A DNA stretch of 64,000 bases from Chryseobacterium sp. RU37D (GTDB lineage Bacteria; Bacteroidota; Bacteroidia; Flavobacteriales; Weeksellaceae), in the NCBI RefSeq assembly GCF_900156075.1, contig NZ_FTMM01000010.1:44654-108653 (forward strand), written 5' to 3'. Within the stretch, counting starts at the first letter, position 1; each line of letters begins with the position of its first letter. Shown here piece by piece: positions 17,581 to 25,975 of the stretch. Below the pieces are notes generated by a model. The model had not been told where the DNA came from. It made no database searches and saw nothing but the letters and a program-made list of their open reading frames with translations. A program made the translations under genes and the position numbers.

Positions 17581-18189
17581 TAATTTAAACGATGTGAATT
17601 GTCATAATGTCTGTTGATAAAATTGTGGATTGATAATAATTTAATGAACATTTAATAAAGTATTAAAAATCAATATATTATAAACTTTATTTGAATTCAT
17701 ATTTTAATATTACTTTAAGTGGTGGGTGGTACATTTATCGACATTTGGGCGTAATTCTGTTAAACATGGATAAGTATGAAGAGTTGTAATTTTTAAGTAA
17801 TATACAAATGTAAATCACTAGTAATTTAGAAGTTTAAACTAAAATTTTGATAAAATTTAATTCATTAGAATTATAATCATTTTTCAATAAAACCTGTTTG
17901 CTAAGAAAGTCTCATAGAAGCCGTTTCTGAGGATATTAATGCCTTTATTATATTTATTTTGTGACAGAATCAGATAATTACCTCCCTCCTATCTTTTTTC
18001 AGTATTAAATTACTTTCAAAACTACTGTGATAGGAAGTTTAAGGTTGAATAAGATCTAAATTTAACTATACATAATTTACTTCAACTTTTACTTTAAGGA
18101 AATAAGGATTGGGGGAAAATTGTCGAATAAAAATTTAATATTTAGAGATGTTAACTTACAAAATATTGACTTATAAGTATATAATATAT
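17581..18189. other. Long AT-rich regulatory gap between M14 and XRE genes
   Basis: The 776-base gap between the divergent genes contains no coding frame I can support. It includes one operator-like site at 17811-17824 and a TACAAATG-poor middle. A less AT-rich stretch with CCTCCCTCCTATC lies around 17981. It may hold a small RNA, but nothing is recognisable. Confidence 0.4.
17811..17824. promoter_or_regulatory. Operator-like site 2
   Basis: TATACAAATGTAAA matches TTTACA-N2-TGTAAA with one mismatch in the left half. It stands alone in the middle of the gap. Confidence 0.45.
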
Positions 18190-18270
18190 TTACAAATGTA
18201 TATCTTAGCATTTTACATTTTGTTTACTTTTGTATTTTGCAAATGTAAATTATTTATTTACATTTGTAAA
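18190..18270. promoter_or_regulatory. Cluster of three operator-like palindromes around the XRE promoter
   Basis: TTACAAATGTA (18190-18200), GCAAATGTAAAT (18239-18250) and the full palindrome TTTACATTTGTAAA (18257-18270) lie within 81 bases just before the XRE start at 18290. A further half-site TTTACATTTTG is at 18212-18222. The candidate -7 box TACTTTTG (18225-18232), with TTA 17 nt upstream, is enclosed by the sites. This layout is what autoregulation by a helix-turn-helix protein would look like. Confidence 0.6.
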
Positions 18271-18289
18271 GTGATTAAAAACTTATTTT

Positions 18290-18838
18290 ATGGGCTTAAA
18301 TGAAAGAATTTCTAAGGTTATTGAATATTCTAAACTTACTTCTTCTGAGTTTGCAGATGAGATCGATGTTCAGCGTTCTTCCATTTCACATATTACTTCA
18401 GGAAGAAATAAGCCGTCGCTGGAATTTATCATTAAAATAAAATCACGGTTTCCTGAGATTCTGTGGGACTGGCTTGTTACCGGCGAAGGCGAAATGTTGA
18501 AGTCTGATTTGCAGGAAACCATGGAAAATATAAGTAAAATAAGTGAAAATGCTGAGGAGGAAAAGTCGAAACCAACTTCTCTACCCGATCTTTTTACGAT
18601 GATGAATGAAGATGAAGATTTCGGGGTGGAAGAAGATAAAAATGTCGCTGAAAAAATAAGTCGCGGAGAATCATTTGTACTGCATCAAAATACAGCACAA
18701 AATAAAATAACAGATTCTCAACTATTAGAAAAAAATGATGAACAAATAATTAACCAAGTAATTGGAAATCAATACAATACTATTAAACGAATTGTAATCT
18801 TCTATGAAAATGGGAAATTTGAAAGTTTTGAGCCCTAA
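18290..18838 (+). CDS. XRE-family helix-turn-helix transcriptional regulator
   Basis: The 182-residue protein has an N-terminal Cro/C1-type HTH (residues 2-60: LNERISKVIEYSKLTSSEFADEIDVQRSSISHITSGRNKPS), followed by the LWDWLVTGEGEML segment common in Bacteroidota members. A poorly conserved acidic/Ser-rich linker follows. The C-terminus, IKRIVIFYENGKFESFEP, recalls a short tail seen in related flavobacterial regulators. There is no sensor or peptidase domain. Three TTTACA-N2-TGTAAA sites lie directly upstream and two more further back, suggesting autoregulation and perhaps control of the divergent M14 gene. No phage genes are nearby. Confidence 0.9.
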   Translation: MGLNERISKVIEYSKLTSSEFADEIDVQRSSISHITSGRNKPSLEFIIKIKSRFPEILWDWLVTGEGEMLKSDLQETMENISKISENAEEEKSKPTSLPDLFTMMNEDEDFGVEEDKNVAEKISRGESFVLHQNTAQNKITDSQLLEKNDEQIINQVIGNQYNTIKRIVIFYENGKFESFEP

Positions 18839-18876
18839 AAAAGCCTCACAAAAAATTGTAAGGTCTATGGGTTTAC

Positions 18877-18901
18877 AAACAGGAAAATTATTTTCCTGTT
18901 T
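18877..18901. terminator. Terminator overlapping the 3' end of the proline dehydrogenase gene
   Basis: AAACAGGAAAA (18877-18887) pairs perfectly with TTTTCCTGTTT (18891-18901) around TTA. The TTA is itself the proline dehydrogenase stop codon on the minus strand (18888-18890), so the hairpin overlaps the last codons of that gene while also ending the XRE gene on the plus strand. Confidence 0.7.
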
Positions 18902-20060
18902 TTCTTCTTTCCAGTTCTTTTTTAATTAATCCGAGCTCTCTTCCCGTTTGCCCGGCAACAGAAGTATTTTCCTGCGCTCTTCTTGTAAGATAAGGCACAA
19001 CATCTTTCACAGGCCCATACGGAAGATATTTTGCTGCATTATAGCCTTTATCCGACAGATAAAATGTAATATTATCACTCATCCCATAAAGCTGCCCGAA
19101 ATAGACATGAGGATTATCGTTCTGTAAACCAGCTGCTTTCATTTTATCCATTACCAATTCAGAAGAAGTTTCATTATGGGTTCCGAAAAAAGCTGAGACT
19201 TTATCCAGGTGATTCATTACAAAATCAATTCCAGCATTATAGTTCTTATCCGAAGCTTCTTTGTTTGGCTGAATCGGATCCGGGTATCCCTTTTCTGCGG
19301 CCCTTACCCTTTCTTTTTCCATGTAAGCGCCACGAACAATCTTATATCCAATGAAATAGCCTCTTTCTTTTGCTTTCTCCAAATGCCCTTCCATATACTC
19401 CAGCCTGCCCGTTCTATACATCTGAATCGTGTTCCAAACGATAGGCTTTTCCTTATTATATTTCTCCATCATTTCCTCGCAAAGGTGGTCTGCTGCATCC
19501 TGCATCCACGTTTCTTCTGCGTCTACCATTACTTTTTTATCATTTTCATGGCATAGTTTACATACTTCGTCAAACCTTTTTACTATTCTTTCCCACTCTT
19601 CTTTTTGGCTGGATGTAAGTTCGGTATTCTTTCCAACCGCCTCATAAAGGTCGATTCTACCGAAAGCCGTAGGTTTAAAAACAATAAATGGAATAGCCGG
19701 ATTTCCTACAGAAAATCTCACAATATCTTTGATCTCCCTGCAAACGGCATCAAAAGTCTCTTCATCTTCCTTACCCTCAATGGAATAGTCGAAAATACTG
19801 CCAACTCCTCTTTTGAAAAGCTGCTTTACCACTTTCATGCTTTCTTCACGCGTTTCGCCGCCACAAAACTGTTCAAACAAAGTGTTTTTTACAATTCCGG
19901 TAACGAAAGGGATATTATTATGAACCGTAAAATTAAGAACAGAAGTTCCTATTTTTGTAAGGGAAGGCTGCTCAATCATCCTGAACATCCAATACGCTTT
20001 TCTTAACTGTGCATCAGATTTGTCTGCAAATGCGACTTTAGTATCGTTAAAAATGGGCAT
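18888..20060 (-). CDS. Proline dehydrogenase (monofunctional)
   Basis: This FAD enzyme oxidises L-proline to 1-pyrroline-5-carboxylate and passes electrons to the quinone pool. The 390-residue protein is a TIM barrel without the P5C dehydrogenase or DNA-binding parts of PutA, so it is the monofunctional type. Family signatures are FIGYKIVRGAYMEKER (FAD and substrate region), FGTHNETS, YFGQLYGMSDN and, near the C-terminus, the proline-carboxylate-binding YLTRRAQENTS with its paired arginines. VDAEETWMQDAADHL is another conserved strand. The stop codon lies within the terminator hairpin at 18877-18901. It is separated by 62 bases from the UbiA-like gene upstream. Confidence 0.95.
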   Translation of the reverse strand: MPIFNDTKVAFADKSDAQLRKAYWMFRMIEQPSLTKIGTSVLNFTVHNNIPFVTGIVKNTLFEQFCGGETREESMKVVKQLFKRGVGSIFDYSIEGKEDEETFDAVCREIKDIVRFSVGNPAIPFIVFKPTAFGRIDLYEAVGKNTELTSSQKEEWERIVKRFDEVCKLCHENDKKVMVDAEETWMQDAADHLCEEMMEKYNKEKPIVWNTIQMYRTGRLEYMEGHLEKAKERGYFIGYKIVRGAYMEKERVRAAEKGYPDPIQPNKEASDKNYNAGIDFVMNHLDKVSAFFGTHNETSSELVMDKMKAAGLQNDNPHVYFGQLYGMSDNITFYLSDKGYNAAKYLPYGPVKDVVPYLTRRAQENTSVAGQTGRELGLIKKELERRKTGK

Positions 20061-20122
20061 TATTTATATAAATTTAAGTTTTGCGAAGATAAGAAAATGT
20101 AAGGTTTTTTCAGGAAAATTTT

Positions 20123-21052
20123 CTATAATTTACCTTCCAGACCATTTAAAAGCATTGCTACTATTCCTACAAAAACCCACAGCCTTAAAATGTTAAGAAT
20201 CAAAAATGTAGCTCTTCTATAGCTACTTAAAAGCAGATAAATACAAAGGATAAATACAAACAAACCGCCTGAAAAGTAATAGGCCATAAATCCTGAAATT
20301 CCTGTTCTGAGGATCAGTTTTATGGAAACCGTCATAGTAATTACCAATAAAAAAATAATGATAATCTTAGAATTTTTGGTTTTAAAATAATTTGGGATTG
20401 TAGTATATCCAAAGGCTTTATCCACACTTTTCGTTAATGTATCTTTCACAATATCAATACATAAAAGAATTAAAAAGAGGAAAACAGCCATCAAAAGGAC
20501 TTTCTTTGAAAAGGTTTCATAGTAAACCATCATTCCAAAAAAAGGATATAAGGTGAGGCTGACAAAAGTGAGATTATTTAAAATTAAAATTCTGCTCAGC
20601 TTATGACTGTAAAACCACATAAAGAATTGATATACAACAAAAAAAACAAAAACCCTATGCGATATCATCCACGCAACGCCTAATGAGATTATACTTAAAA
20701 CCAAATAGGCATATAAAAAATATTTCTGCTTGATAAAGCTCTGAACCCTCGTTCTAAAAGGTTTTACAACATAATCTTTCTCAAAATCATAGAATTGATT
20801 GATAATTCCGCCTGCCAAAATGGTAAGAACCGTACAGAAAATGATCCCGTGCACTTTAAAATCAAAGACAAATTTTCTGAAAGTCTCATCCTGATTAAAA
20901 AGGAAAAACGTAGAAACGTATAATGCAAAAGTAAGCAGTATGGCAATAAAAAAGCGAGCTCCCAAGAGAAAGCCCACAAATTGTGAAAATCTGTAAAAAA
21001 AAGATTTTTTGATATAATTTTTCTGTTGAAAGTCGTCCTTTTCAGAATTCAT
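20123..21052 (-). CDS. UbiA-superfamily prenyltransferase
   Basis: The 309-residue protein (ATG at 21052; a TTG two codons earlier is possible) has about eight or nine transmembrane helices. The prenyl-diphosphate-binding motif N-x-x-x-D-x-x-x-D appears as NQFYDFEKDYVVKPFRTR (about residues 83-100), and a second acidic motif as CIDIVKDTLTKSVDKAFGYTT. This places it in the UbiA group, near geranylgeranylglycerol-phosphate geranylgeranyltransferase-like members, but the acceptor is not clear. It lies 11 bases after mevalonate kinase on the same strand. That coupling supports a role in isoprenoid use. Confidence 0.86.
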   Translation of the reverse strand: MNSEKDDFQQKNYIKKSFFYRFSQFVGFLLGARFFIAILLTFALYVSTFFLFNQDETFRKFVFDFKVHGIIFCTVLTILAGGIINQFYDFEKDYVVKPFRTRVQSFIKQKYFLYAYLVLSIISLGVAWMISHRVFVFFVVYQFFMWFYSHKLSRILILNNLTFVSLTLYPFFGMMVYYETFSKKVLLMAVFLFLILLCIDIVKDTLTKSVDKAFGYTTIPNYFKTKNSKIIIIFLLVITMTVSIKLILRTGISGFMAYYFSGGLFVFILCIYLLLSSYRRATFLILNILRLWVFVGIVAMLLNGLEGKL

Positions 21053-21063
21053 TCTCAACTTTA

Positions 21064-21990
21064 TTAAAATCTGTAAATCACTTCTTTATGGAAGCCGTCA
21101 AGCATTTTTTCTGCTTTTTCGTAATCTTTAGTGAAACCTAAAATATAGCCGCCGCCGCCGCTTCCGCAAAGCTTTAAATAATAAGCATTAGAATCCAGCC
21201 CTTTTTTCCAGACATTAAATAAGCTTTCAGGAATCATCGGACGGAAATGTTCATAGGCCCAATGCGAAAGCTTTTTAAGGTTTCTGAAGAAAGGATTCAT
21301 ATCTTTTTTAAGGAAAGCCTCAATACAGGCATTATTGTAACGGATAAACTCTTCTTTCAGGGTTTTTCTGAAACCCTCCGTTTTCATTTTTTCAAAGAAA
21401 ATCTGAACCATAGGTCCTGTTTCACCTGTCATTCCGGAATCTATCAGGAAAATTGCTCCTTTTCCGGCTTCACTTTCCGGGATGGCTACCTTGTCTACAC
21501 TTTCCCTGTTTTCGATAAGGATTGGAAGATTCATATAGCAGATGAGTGGGTCAATTCCTGAGCTTTTTCCGTGGAAATAGCTTTCCATCAATCCAAAAAC
21601 TTTTCTAAGGCTTTTTAATTCATCTTTCGAAATATTTTCAGACTCATGCTTAGAAATAGAATAACGCTCAAAAATGGCTGCTACCAAAGCTCCGGAGCTA
21701 CCTACACCATACCCTTGCGGGATATTGCTGTCGAAAAATAATCCTTCAGCAATTTCTTCTTTAAATTTTGAAACATTAAGCTCAAAACCTTCCGGAAGCT
21801 CCAAATTTTGTAGATAAACTGCGTATTTTGTAAGATGCTCATTGGACTTTTTTTCAAATTCGGAATCCAATGATGAGAACTTGAGGGTACCTTTATAGAA
21901 GCTATAAGGCAATGTCAAACCTTGGGAATCTTCAATGATTCCGTATTCTCCGAACAAAAGAATTTTTGCGTAAAATAAAGGGTTTGTCAT
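21064..21990 (-). CDS. Mevalonate kinase (GHMP family)
   Basis: The enzyme phosphorylates mevalonate with ATP in the mevalonate route to isopentenyl diphosphate. The 308-residue protein carries GHMP motif 2, PQGYGVGSSGALVAA (P-x-x-x-G-x-G-S-S-x-A, about residues 92-106), and the C-terminal motif 3 KLCGSGGGGYILGF. The opening segment FYAKILLFGEYGII corresponds to the K-(I/V)-x-L-x-G-E-x-x-(V/I) start of mevalonate kinases. Flavobacteria use the mevalonate pathway, and the adjacent UbiA gene supports this call over homoserine or galactokinase. The rest of the mevalonate genes are not in this window. Confidence 0.88.
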   Translation of the reverse strand: MTNPLFYAKILLFGEYGIIEDSQGLTLPYSFYKGTLKFSSLDSEFEKKSNEHLTKYAVYLQNLELPEGFELNVSKFKEEIAEGLFFDSNIPQGYGVGSSGALVAAIFERYSISKHESENISKDELKSLRKVFGLMESYFHGKSSGIDPLICYMNLPILIENRESVDKVAIPESEAGKGAIFLIDSGMTGETGPMVQIFFEKMKTEGFRKTLKEEFIRYNNACIEAFLKKDMNPFFRNLKKLSHWAYEHFRPMIPESLFNVWKKGLDSNAYYLKLCGSGGGGYILGFTKDYEKAEKMLDGFHKEVIYRF

Positions 21991-22264
21991 TTTATATTAA
22001 ATAAATTTTTTTGCAAATTTAAAATTATTCCGCTGAATATTAGCAAAATTCGCGCCGAATTCTAAGATTTTAACAGCGAGCTCCATTCAGACATTTAAAT
22101 AATCTTAAAATTGTGTTTCTATATTAAAGATAATAAAAAAAAAATGATAATCATATTTTAATTATAATAATTAAATTTTATTAATATAAATAAATTAATA
22201 TTTTTTTAAAGAAAAAAATTAAATCAAACAATTGTTTTTTCATTAATTTTATACAAAACCAATC

Positions 22265-22396
22265 ATGAGAAAATTAAGATTATTTTTATGCTTCTTCCTG
22301 ATTCAATCAATTATCGCGCAGAATGTTATTTTTGATACAAAAATTAAAGAAACTAATATATTATCTGAAGCAGTAATTCTTTGGCTTATTAAATAA
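22265..22396 (+). CDS. Candidate small secreted peptide or gene remnant
   Basis: A 43-residue frame starts with an ATG and a good signal-peptide-like sequence (MRKLRLFLCFFLIQSIIAQ), followed by only 24 residues (NVIFDTKIKETN and on), ending LWLIK. The leader is typical of exported proteins in this genome, but the mature part is too short for a known domain, so it may be the start of a decayed gene. It lies alone in a 450-base gap between the mevalonate kinase and MFS genes. A terminator follows at once (22401-22420). Confidence 0.4.
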   Translation: MRKLRLFLCFFLIQSIIAQNVIFDTKIKETNILSEAVILWLIK

Positions 22397-22400
22397 AAAA

Positions 22401-22420
22401 AGACGCTAAAATAGCGCCTC
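22401..22420. terminator. Hairpin between the small peptide frame and the MFS gene
   Basis: GACGCTA pairs with TAGCGCC around AAA with one wobble, flanked by A/T runs on both sides. It can end the minus-strand MFS gene, whose stop is at 22443. Confidence 0.65.
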
Positions 22421-22442
22421 ATAATTTTATTGAAATTATTAA

Positions 22443-23921
22443 TTACTTTTTATAAACTGCAAGTTTCAAAAATCGAACTAAAATAAGCCCTGCAGCAAAA
22501 AATATAGTCATTGATAAAGCAGCATACCTCATATTATTAAACTGCCCTATTAATGTTGAAAAAATAAAAGTTCCTAAAATAACTGCCAGTTTTTCCAATA
22601 CATCATAGAAACTGAAATACGTAGTATTTTCCATTGAATCTTCCGGTAATAGCTTTGAATAAGTAGATCTGGACATTGCCTGTAAGCCTCCCATTACGAG
22701 CCCTACAACTGCAGCTACTCCGTAGAACTGATATTCCACTGTAGGATTTTCTTTGTTAAGGAAAAAAGCCCAGATACATGCTACCATCCAAAGAATGATT
22801 GCAATAGAAATTACATTTTTGTTTCCTATTCTTTTTGATAATTTCGAGAAGATCACAGCTCCTATTATTGCTTCAATCTGAATCACCAAAAGTGTTCCTA
22901 TCAATTTGTCCTGAGCCAGATTGATTTCACTTTTCCCGAATAAGGTAGCCATAAGGAAAATCGTCTGCATCCCGACGCTGTAAAAAAAGAAGCTTGAAAG
23001 GAAATATTTAAGGTTTCTATCCTTAAACAGCTCACCTCCTACCTTGAACAATTCATGGAAGCTTTCTTTCGCAATATCTTTATAAAAACTTAAATTATCT
23101 TTTAAAACTTCAAAAAAACCACCTTCATTTTCATGTTTTTTAAAGAGGTTTTTATAATTCAATAATACTAATTCTTTTGGAAGTTTATCTTTAACATTCC
23201 CAAATTGCGGTAAATGCTTAAATGTATATTGTGAAAATCCAAACCACCATGCCCCAGTTAAAAGAAAACTGATCCTTGTGAATAACAACTGCTGGGCAGC
23301 ACCTTTAGCAAAAACCTGAATTAGTAATAAACAGATGATAACCAAAACCACAGAGCCAATATATCCATAAACATATCCTTTTGCGGAAAGGGCATCCTGC
23401 TTGTCTTGTGTAGCAATATCAGGTAGAAATGAATTATAAAACACCAAACTCCCCCAAAATCCTACACTCGCTGTAATACTAAATAATAATCCTAAAAAAA
23501 CGTTGTGCATTCCTGTAAACATTGCCAGCCCCATACAAGAAGTTGCTCCCAGATAACAGAAAAACTGCAGAAAAGATTTTTTGTTACCAATGGTATCTGC
23601 AAGAGAAGATAAAAATGGTGAAAGCAAAACAACGATCAAAAATGACAGCGTTAATGAATATCCATACATTTCATCAGGATTAAATTCCATTCCGAAAAGC
23701 TTGATCATATGCCTTACGGGAACATCAATCCAGGATTTTGTTTCCACTACATATTCCTTTTTTTCGTATGCTGTTGTAAGAATGGAATAATAGATAGGAA
23801 AAATAGTAGATGTAATTACCAGAGAATATACAGAATTAGCCCAGTCATAGACCGCCCAGGCCTTCATGATTTTTGGGTTATTCTTTATGTTTTGAGGTTT
23901 TTGATTCTCAATTTCAGACAT
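22443..23921 (-). CDS. MFS transporter, UMF1 (Atg22-like) type
   Basis: The 492-residue membrane protein has about 11-12 hydrophobic helices. The N-terminal KAWAVYDWANSVYSLVITSTIFPIYY is the hallmark of the UMF1/vacuole-effluxer-like MFS group (D-W-A-N-S). LSPFLSSLADTIGNKKS is the MFS loop 2-3 motif. The long central cytoplasmic loop with the KELFKDRNLKYFLSSFFFYSVGMQTI segment is typical. In yeast the relative Atg22 exports amino acids from vacuoles; the bacterial substrate is unknown. It is monocistronic. Confidence 0.88.
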   Translation of the reverse strand: MSEIENQKPQNIKNNPKIMKAWAVYDWANSVYSLVITSTIFPIYYSILTTAYEKKEYVVETKSWIDVPVRHMIKLFGMEFNPDEMYGYSLTLSFLIVVLLSPFLSSLADTIGNKKSFLQFFCYLGATSCMGLAMFTGMHNVFLGLLFSITASVGFWGSLVFYNSFLPDIATQDKQDALSAKGYVYGYIGSVVLVIICLLLIQVFAKGAAQQLLFTRISFLLTGAWWFGFSQYTFKHLPQFGNVKDKLPKELVLLNYKNLFKKHENEGGFFEVLKDNLSFYKDIAKESFHELFKVGGELFKDRNLKYFLSSFFFYSVGMQTIFLMATLFGKSEINLAQDKLIGTLLVIQIEAIIGAVIFSKLSKRIGNKNVISIAIILWMVACIWAFFLNKENPTVEYQFYGVAAVVGLVMGGLQAMSRSTYSKLLPEDSMENTTYFSFYDVLEKLAVILGTFIFSTLIGQFNNMRYAALSMTIFFAAGLILVRFLKLAVYKK

Positions 23922-24120
23922 TTTAAATAAATATTAGTAGCACAAAAATAAAAAAACCATTGAATATTCTAAGGTTTTTATTTTGTTTGGGAGAAATTTC
24001 TCGTTAAATTAAAGTTTAAATCTTTGTATTCACAGATTTTTTGTTTAAAATGTAATGACACAAATTCTTTTTTCCCTGAAAATATCATGGTTTTTTATTG
24101 AAAAGGTATTTCAATCAATT

Positions 24121-24201
24121 TTGTCATTACGAGAAGCGTAGCGACGAAGCAATCTTTTCTCTTATTATTGAGATTGTTTCACCTTCGGTCCGCAATGATT
24201 A
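24121..24201. repeat. TGTCATTACGAG-type dispersed inverted repeat
   Basis: TTGTCATTACGAGAAGCG then CGACGAAGCAATCT (24121-24154) pairs with AGATTGTTTCACCTTCGG and GCAATGATT (about 24171-24200). This is the very widespread TGTCATTGCGAG...CTCGCAATGACA dispersed repeat that occurs in many unrelated bacteria. The function is unknown. Confidence 0.75.
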
Positions 24202-24242
24202 ATTTTGAAATAGGACAATTATCCTGATAAAAATTTAAAAAA

Positions 24243-24267
24243 AGGCCGCCTCACTTTGAGACGGCCT
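24243..24267 (-). terminator. Rho-independent terminator of the thiolase gene
   Basis: AGGCCGCCTCA (24243-24253) pairs with TGAGACGGCCT (24257-24267) around CTT with one mismatch, 25 bases past the thiolase stop. The stem is close to that of the 16301-16401 terminator. Confidence 0.82.
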
Positions 24268-24291
24268 CTTAAAATTTTATTTTAAAAACAA

Positions 24292-25473
24292 TTACTGTAT
24301 ATTTTCGATAACAATAGCAGAAGCACCACCGCCGCCGTTACAGATCGCTGCTGCACCATATTTACCATTGTTTTGCTTCAATACGTTGAGCAAAGTAACG
24401 ATAATTCTAGAACCTGAACTTCCCAGTGGGTGACCAATAGCTACTGCTCCACCGTTTACATTCACTTTAGAAGCATCTAGTCCTAAGATTTTGTTATTAG
24501 CTAGGCCTACCACAGAAAATGCCTCGTTGAATTCGAAGAAATCTATATCTGATATCTCTAAACCTGCTTTTTTAAGAGCGATTGGTAACGCTTTTGAAGG
24601 TGCAGTCGTGAAATCTTCAGGAGCCTGAGCAGCATCAGCATAAGAAATTATTCTAGCCAATGGCTTAAGCCCCAATTCTTCCATTTTCTCTTTTGAAACA
24701 AGAATTAAAGCGGAGGCACCGTCATTCAAAGTAGAGGCGTTTGCAGCTGTTACCGTTCCTTCTTCCTTCTTGAATACCGTAGGAAGAGTTGGGATTTTAT
24801 CAAAATTTACCGCCTTATATTCTTCATCTTCAGCGAAAACGATCGGATCTCCTTTTCTTTGAGGAATTGATACAGGTACAACTTCTTCTACAAATTTTCC
24901 TTCGCTCCAAGCTTTTGCAGCTCTTTTGTAAGATTCGATTGCGAAATTATCTTGCTCTTCTCTTGTAATATTATAATCTGTCGCACATTTCTCCGCACAA
25001 ACTCCCATATGAACTTTGTTGTAAACGTCTGTAAGTCCGTCCAGAACCATTCCGTCCAACATTTTTATATCACCCAATTTAGTTGCATTTCTTGCGTTAT
25101 AATAATGAGGAACAGAAGACATATTCTCCATACCCCCGGCAACGATCACTTCTGAATCACCAGCTTTGATGGCCTGTACTGCCATCGTCACAGCCTTCAT
25201 TCCTGAAGCACAAACTTTGTTTACCGTAGTAGAGGGTGTTTCGATAGAAAGACCTGCCCCAAGGGCCACCTGACGAGCCGGAGCCTGTCCTTCCCCTGCC
25301 TGCAAAACATTTCCCATATAGATTTCCTGAACCTGCATAGGATCAAGGTTAATTTTATCTAATGCGCCTTTCACGGCAACAGATCCCAACTTTGTAGCAG
25401 GAACTGTAGATAAGCTTCCCATAAAACTTCCCATAGGAGTTCTTACTGCGGAAACGATGAATACTTCTTTCAT
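24292..25473 (-). CDS. Acetyl-CoA C-acyltransferase (thiolase)
   Basis: Thiolases condense two acetyl-CoA or cleave 3-ketoacyl-CoA. The 393-residue protein has all catalytic residues: the nucleophile Cys in VNKVCASGMKAV (about residue 88), His in FNEAFSVVGLA and GGAVAIGHPLGSSG, and the second Cys in AAICNGGGGASA (about 378). The length and the NEAFSVV form match type II acetyl-CoA acetyltransferases, so acetoacetyl-CoA formation or fatty-acid/ketone breakdown is likely. With a mevalonate kinase nearby, a role in mevalonate supply is possible, but the genes are not in one operon. Confidence 0.93.
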   Translation of the reverse strand: MKEVFIVSAVRTPMGSFMGSLSTVPATKLGSVAVKGALDKINLDPMQVQEIYMGNVLQAGEGQAPARQVALGAGLSIETPSTTVNKVCASGMKAVTMAVQAIKAGDSEVIVAGGMENMSSVPHYYNARNATKLGDIKMLDGMVLDGLTDVYNKVHMGVCAEKCATDYNITREEQDNFAIESYKRAAKAWSEGKFVEEVVPVSIPQRKGDPIVFAEDEEYKAVNFDKIPTLPTVFKKEEGTVTAANASTLNDGASALILVSKEKMEELGLKPLARIISYADAAQAPEDFTTAPSKALPIALKKAGLEISDIDFFEFNEAFSVVGLANNKILGLDASKVNVNGGAVAIGHPLGSSGSRIIVTLLNVLKQNNGKYGAAAICNGGGGASAIVIENIQ

Positions 25474-25522
25474 GTTATACTTAATTTTAATTGAGATAAA
25501 CTTACCGCTTTATCTTCTATTT

Positions 25523-25975
25523 CTATTTTTTGTTTTCTTTTGCTTTTGCTAAAATGAGGTAAGATGTAGTTCCATCAAACTGTGACTGGATTTTAATGTA
25601 ACTATCTTGGGTTGCAACCACTTTATTGGTGTATACATCTCCCACTTTAATGGTGTTATCCTTATCTGTTTTCTCGATTACAATTAATTTATAATTGCAG
25701 TCATCAATAAAAACCATGCTGGATTTTATATAATCCTTACCTTCATTATAATATTCTGTCTGTACATTATCCTTCACTGTCATATACCACAGGTTTTTAG
25801 GATAATTGGTTCTTAAAAAAATCCCTTCCTTAATATTTGAACATTTGGTAGGGTTGTCCACAGGCTTTTGCTTTGGAGCTTCCTTTTGAATTGTTTTTGT
25901 ATCTTTTTTCTGTGCATTTAGCTGAGAAACACCTAAAAACAATACTGCTACTGAAAATACTTTTAAAAAATTCAT
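25523..25975 (-). CDS. Exported protein of unknown function
   Basis: The 150-residue protein has a signal peptide (MNFLKVFSVAVLFLGVSQLNAQ) followed by a Lys/Gln-rich segment and a beta-rich domain with CSNIKEGIFLRTNYPKNLWYMTVKDNVQTEYY and SSMVFIDDCNYKLIVIEKTDKD. The two cysteines could form a disulfide. I do not recognise the family. The start overlaps the stop of the upstream membrane gene by four bases (ATGA), so the two are translationally coupled and probably work together. Confidence 0.8.
   Translation of the reverse strand: MNFLKVFSVAVLFLGVSQLNAQKKDTKTIQKEAPKQKPVDNPTKCSNIKEGIFLRTNYPKNLWYMTVKDNVQTEYYNEGKDYIKSSMVFIDDCNYKLIVIEKTDKDNTIKVGDVYTNKVVATQDSYIKIQSQFDGTTSYLILAKAKENKK

Larger units (their letters stand above)
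23922..24291. other. Gap between MFS and thiolase genes
   Basis: This 370-base gap holds the dispersed repeat at 24121-24201 and the thiolase terminator at 24243-24267. The remainder is AT-rich, with no coding frame I can support. Confidence 0.5.

Noticed and set aside
17581..18289. Search for a prophage or restriction system around the XRE regulator
   Set aside because: No integrase, methylase, nuclease or structural phage genes are nearby; the neighbours are a carboxypeptidase and proline dehydrogenase.
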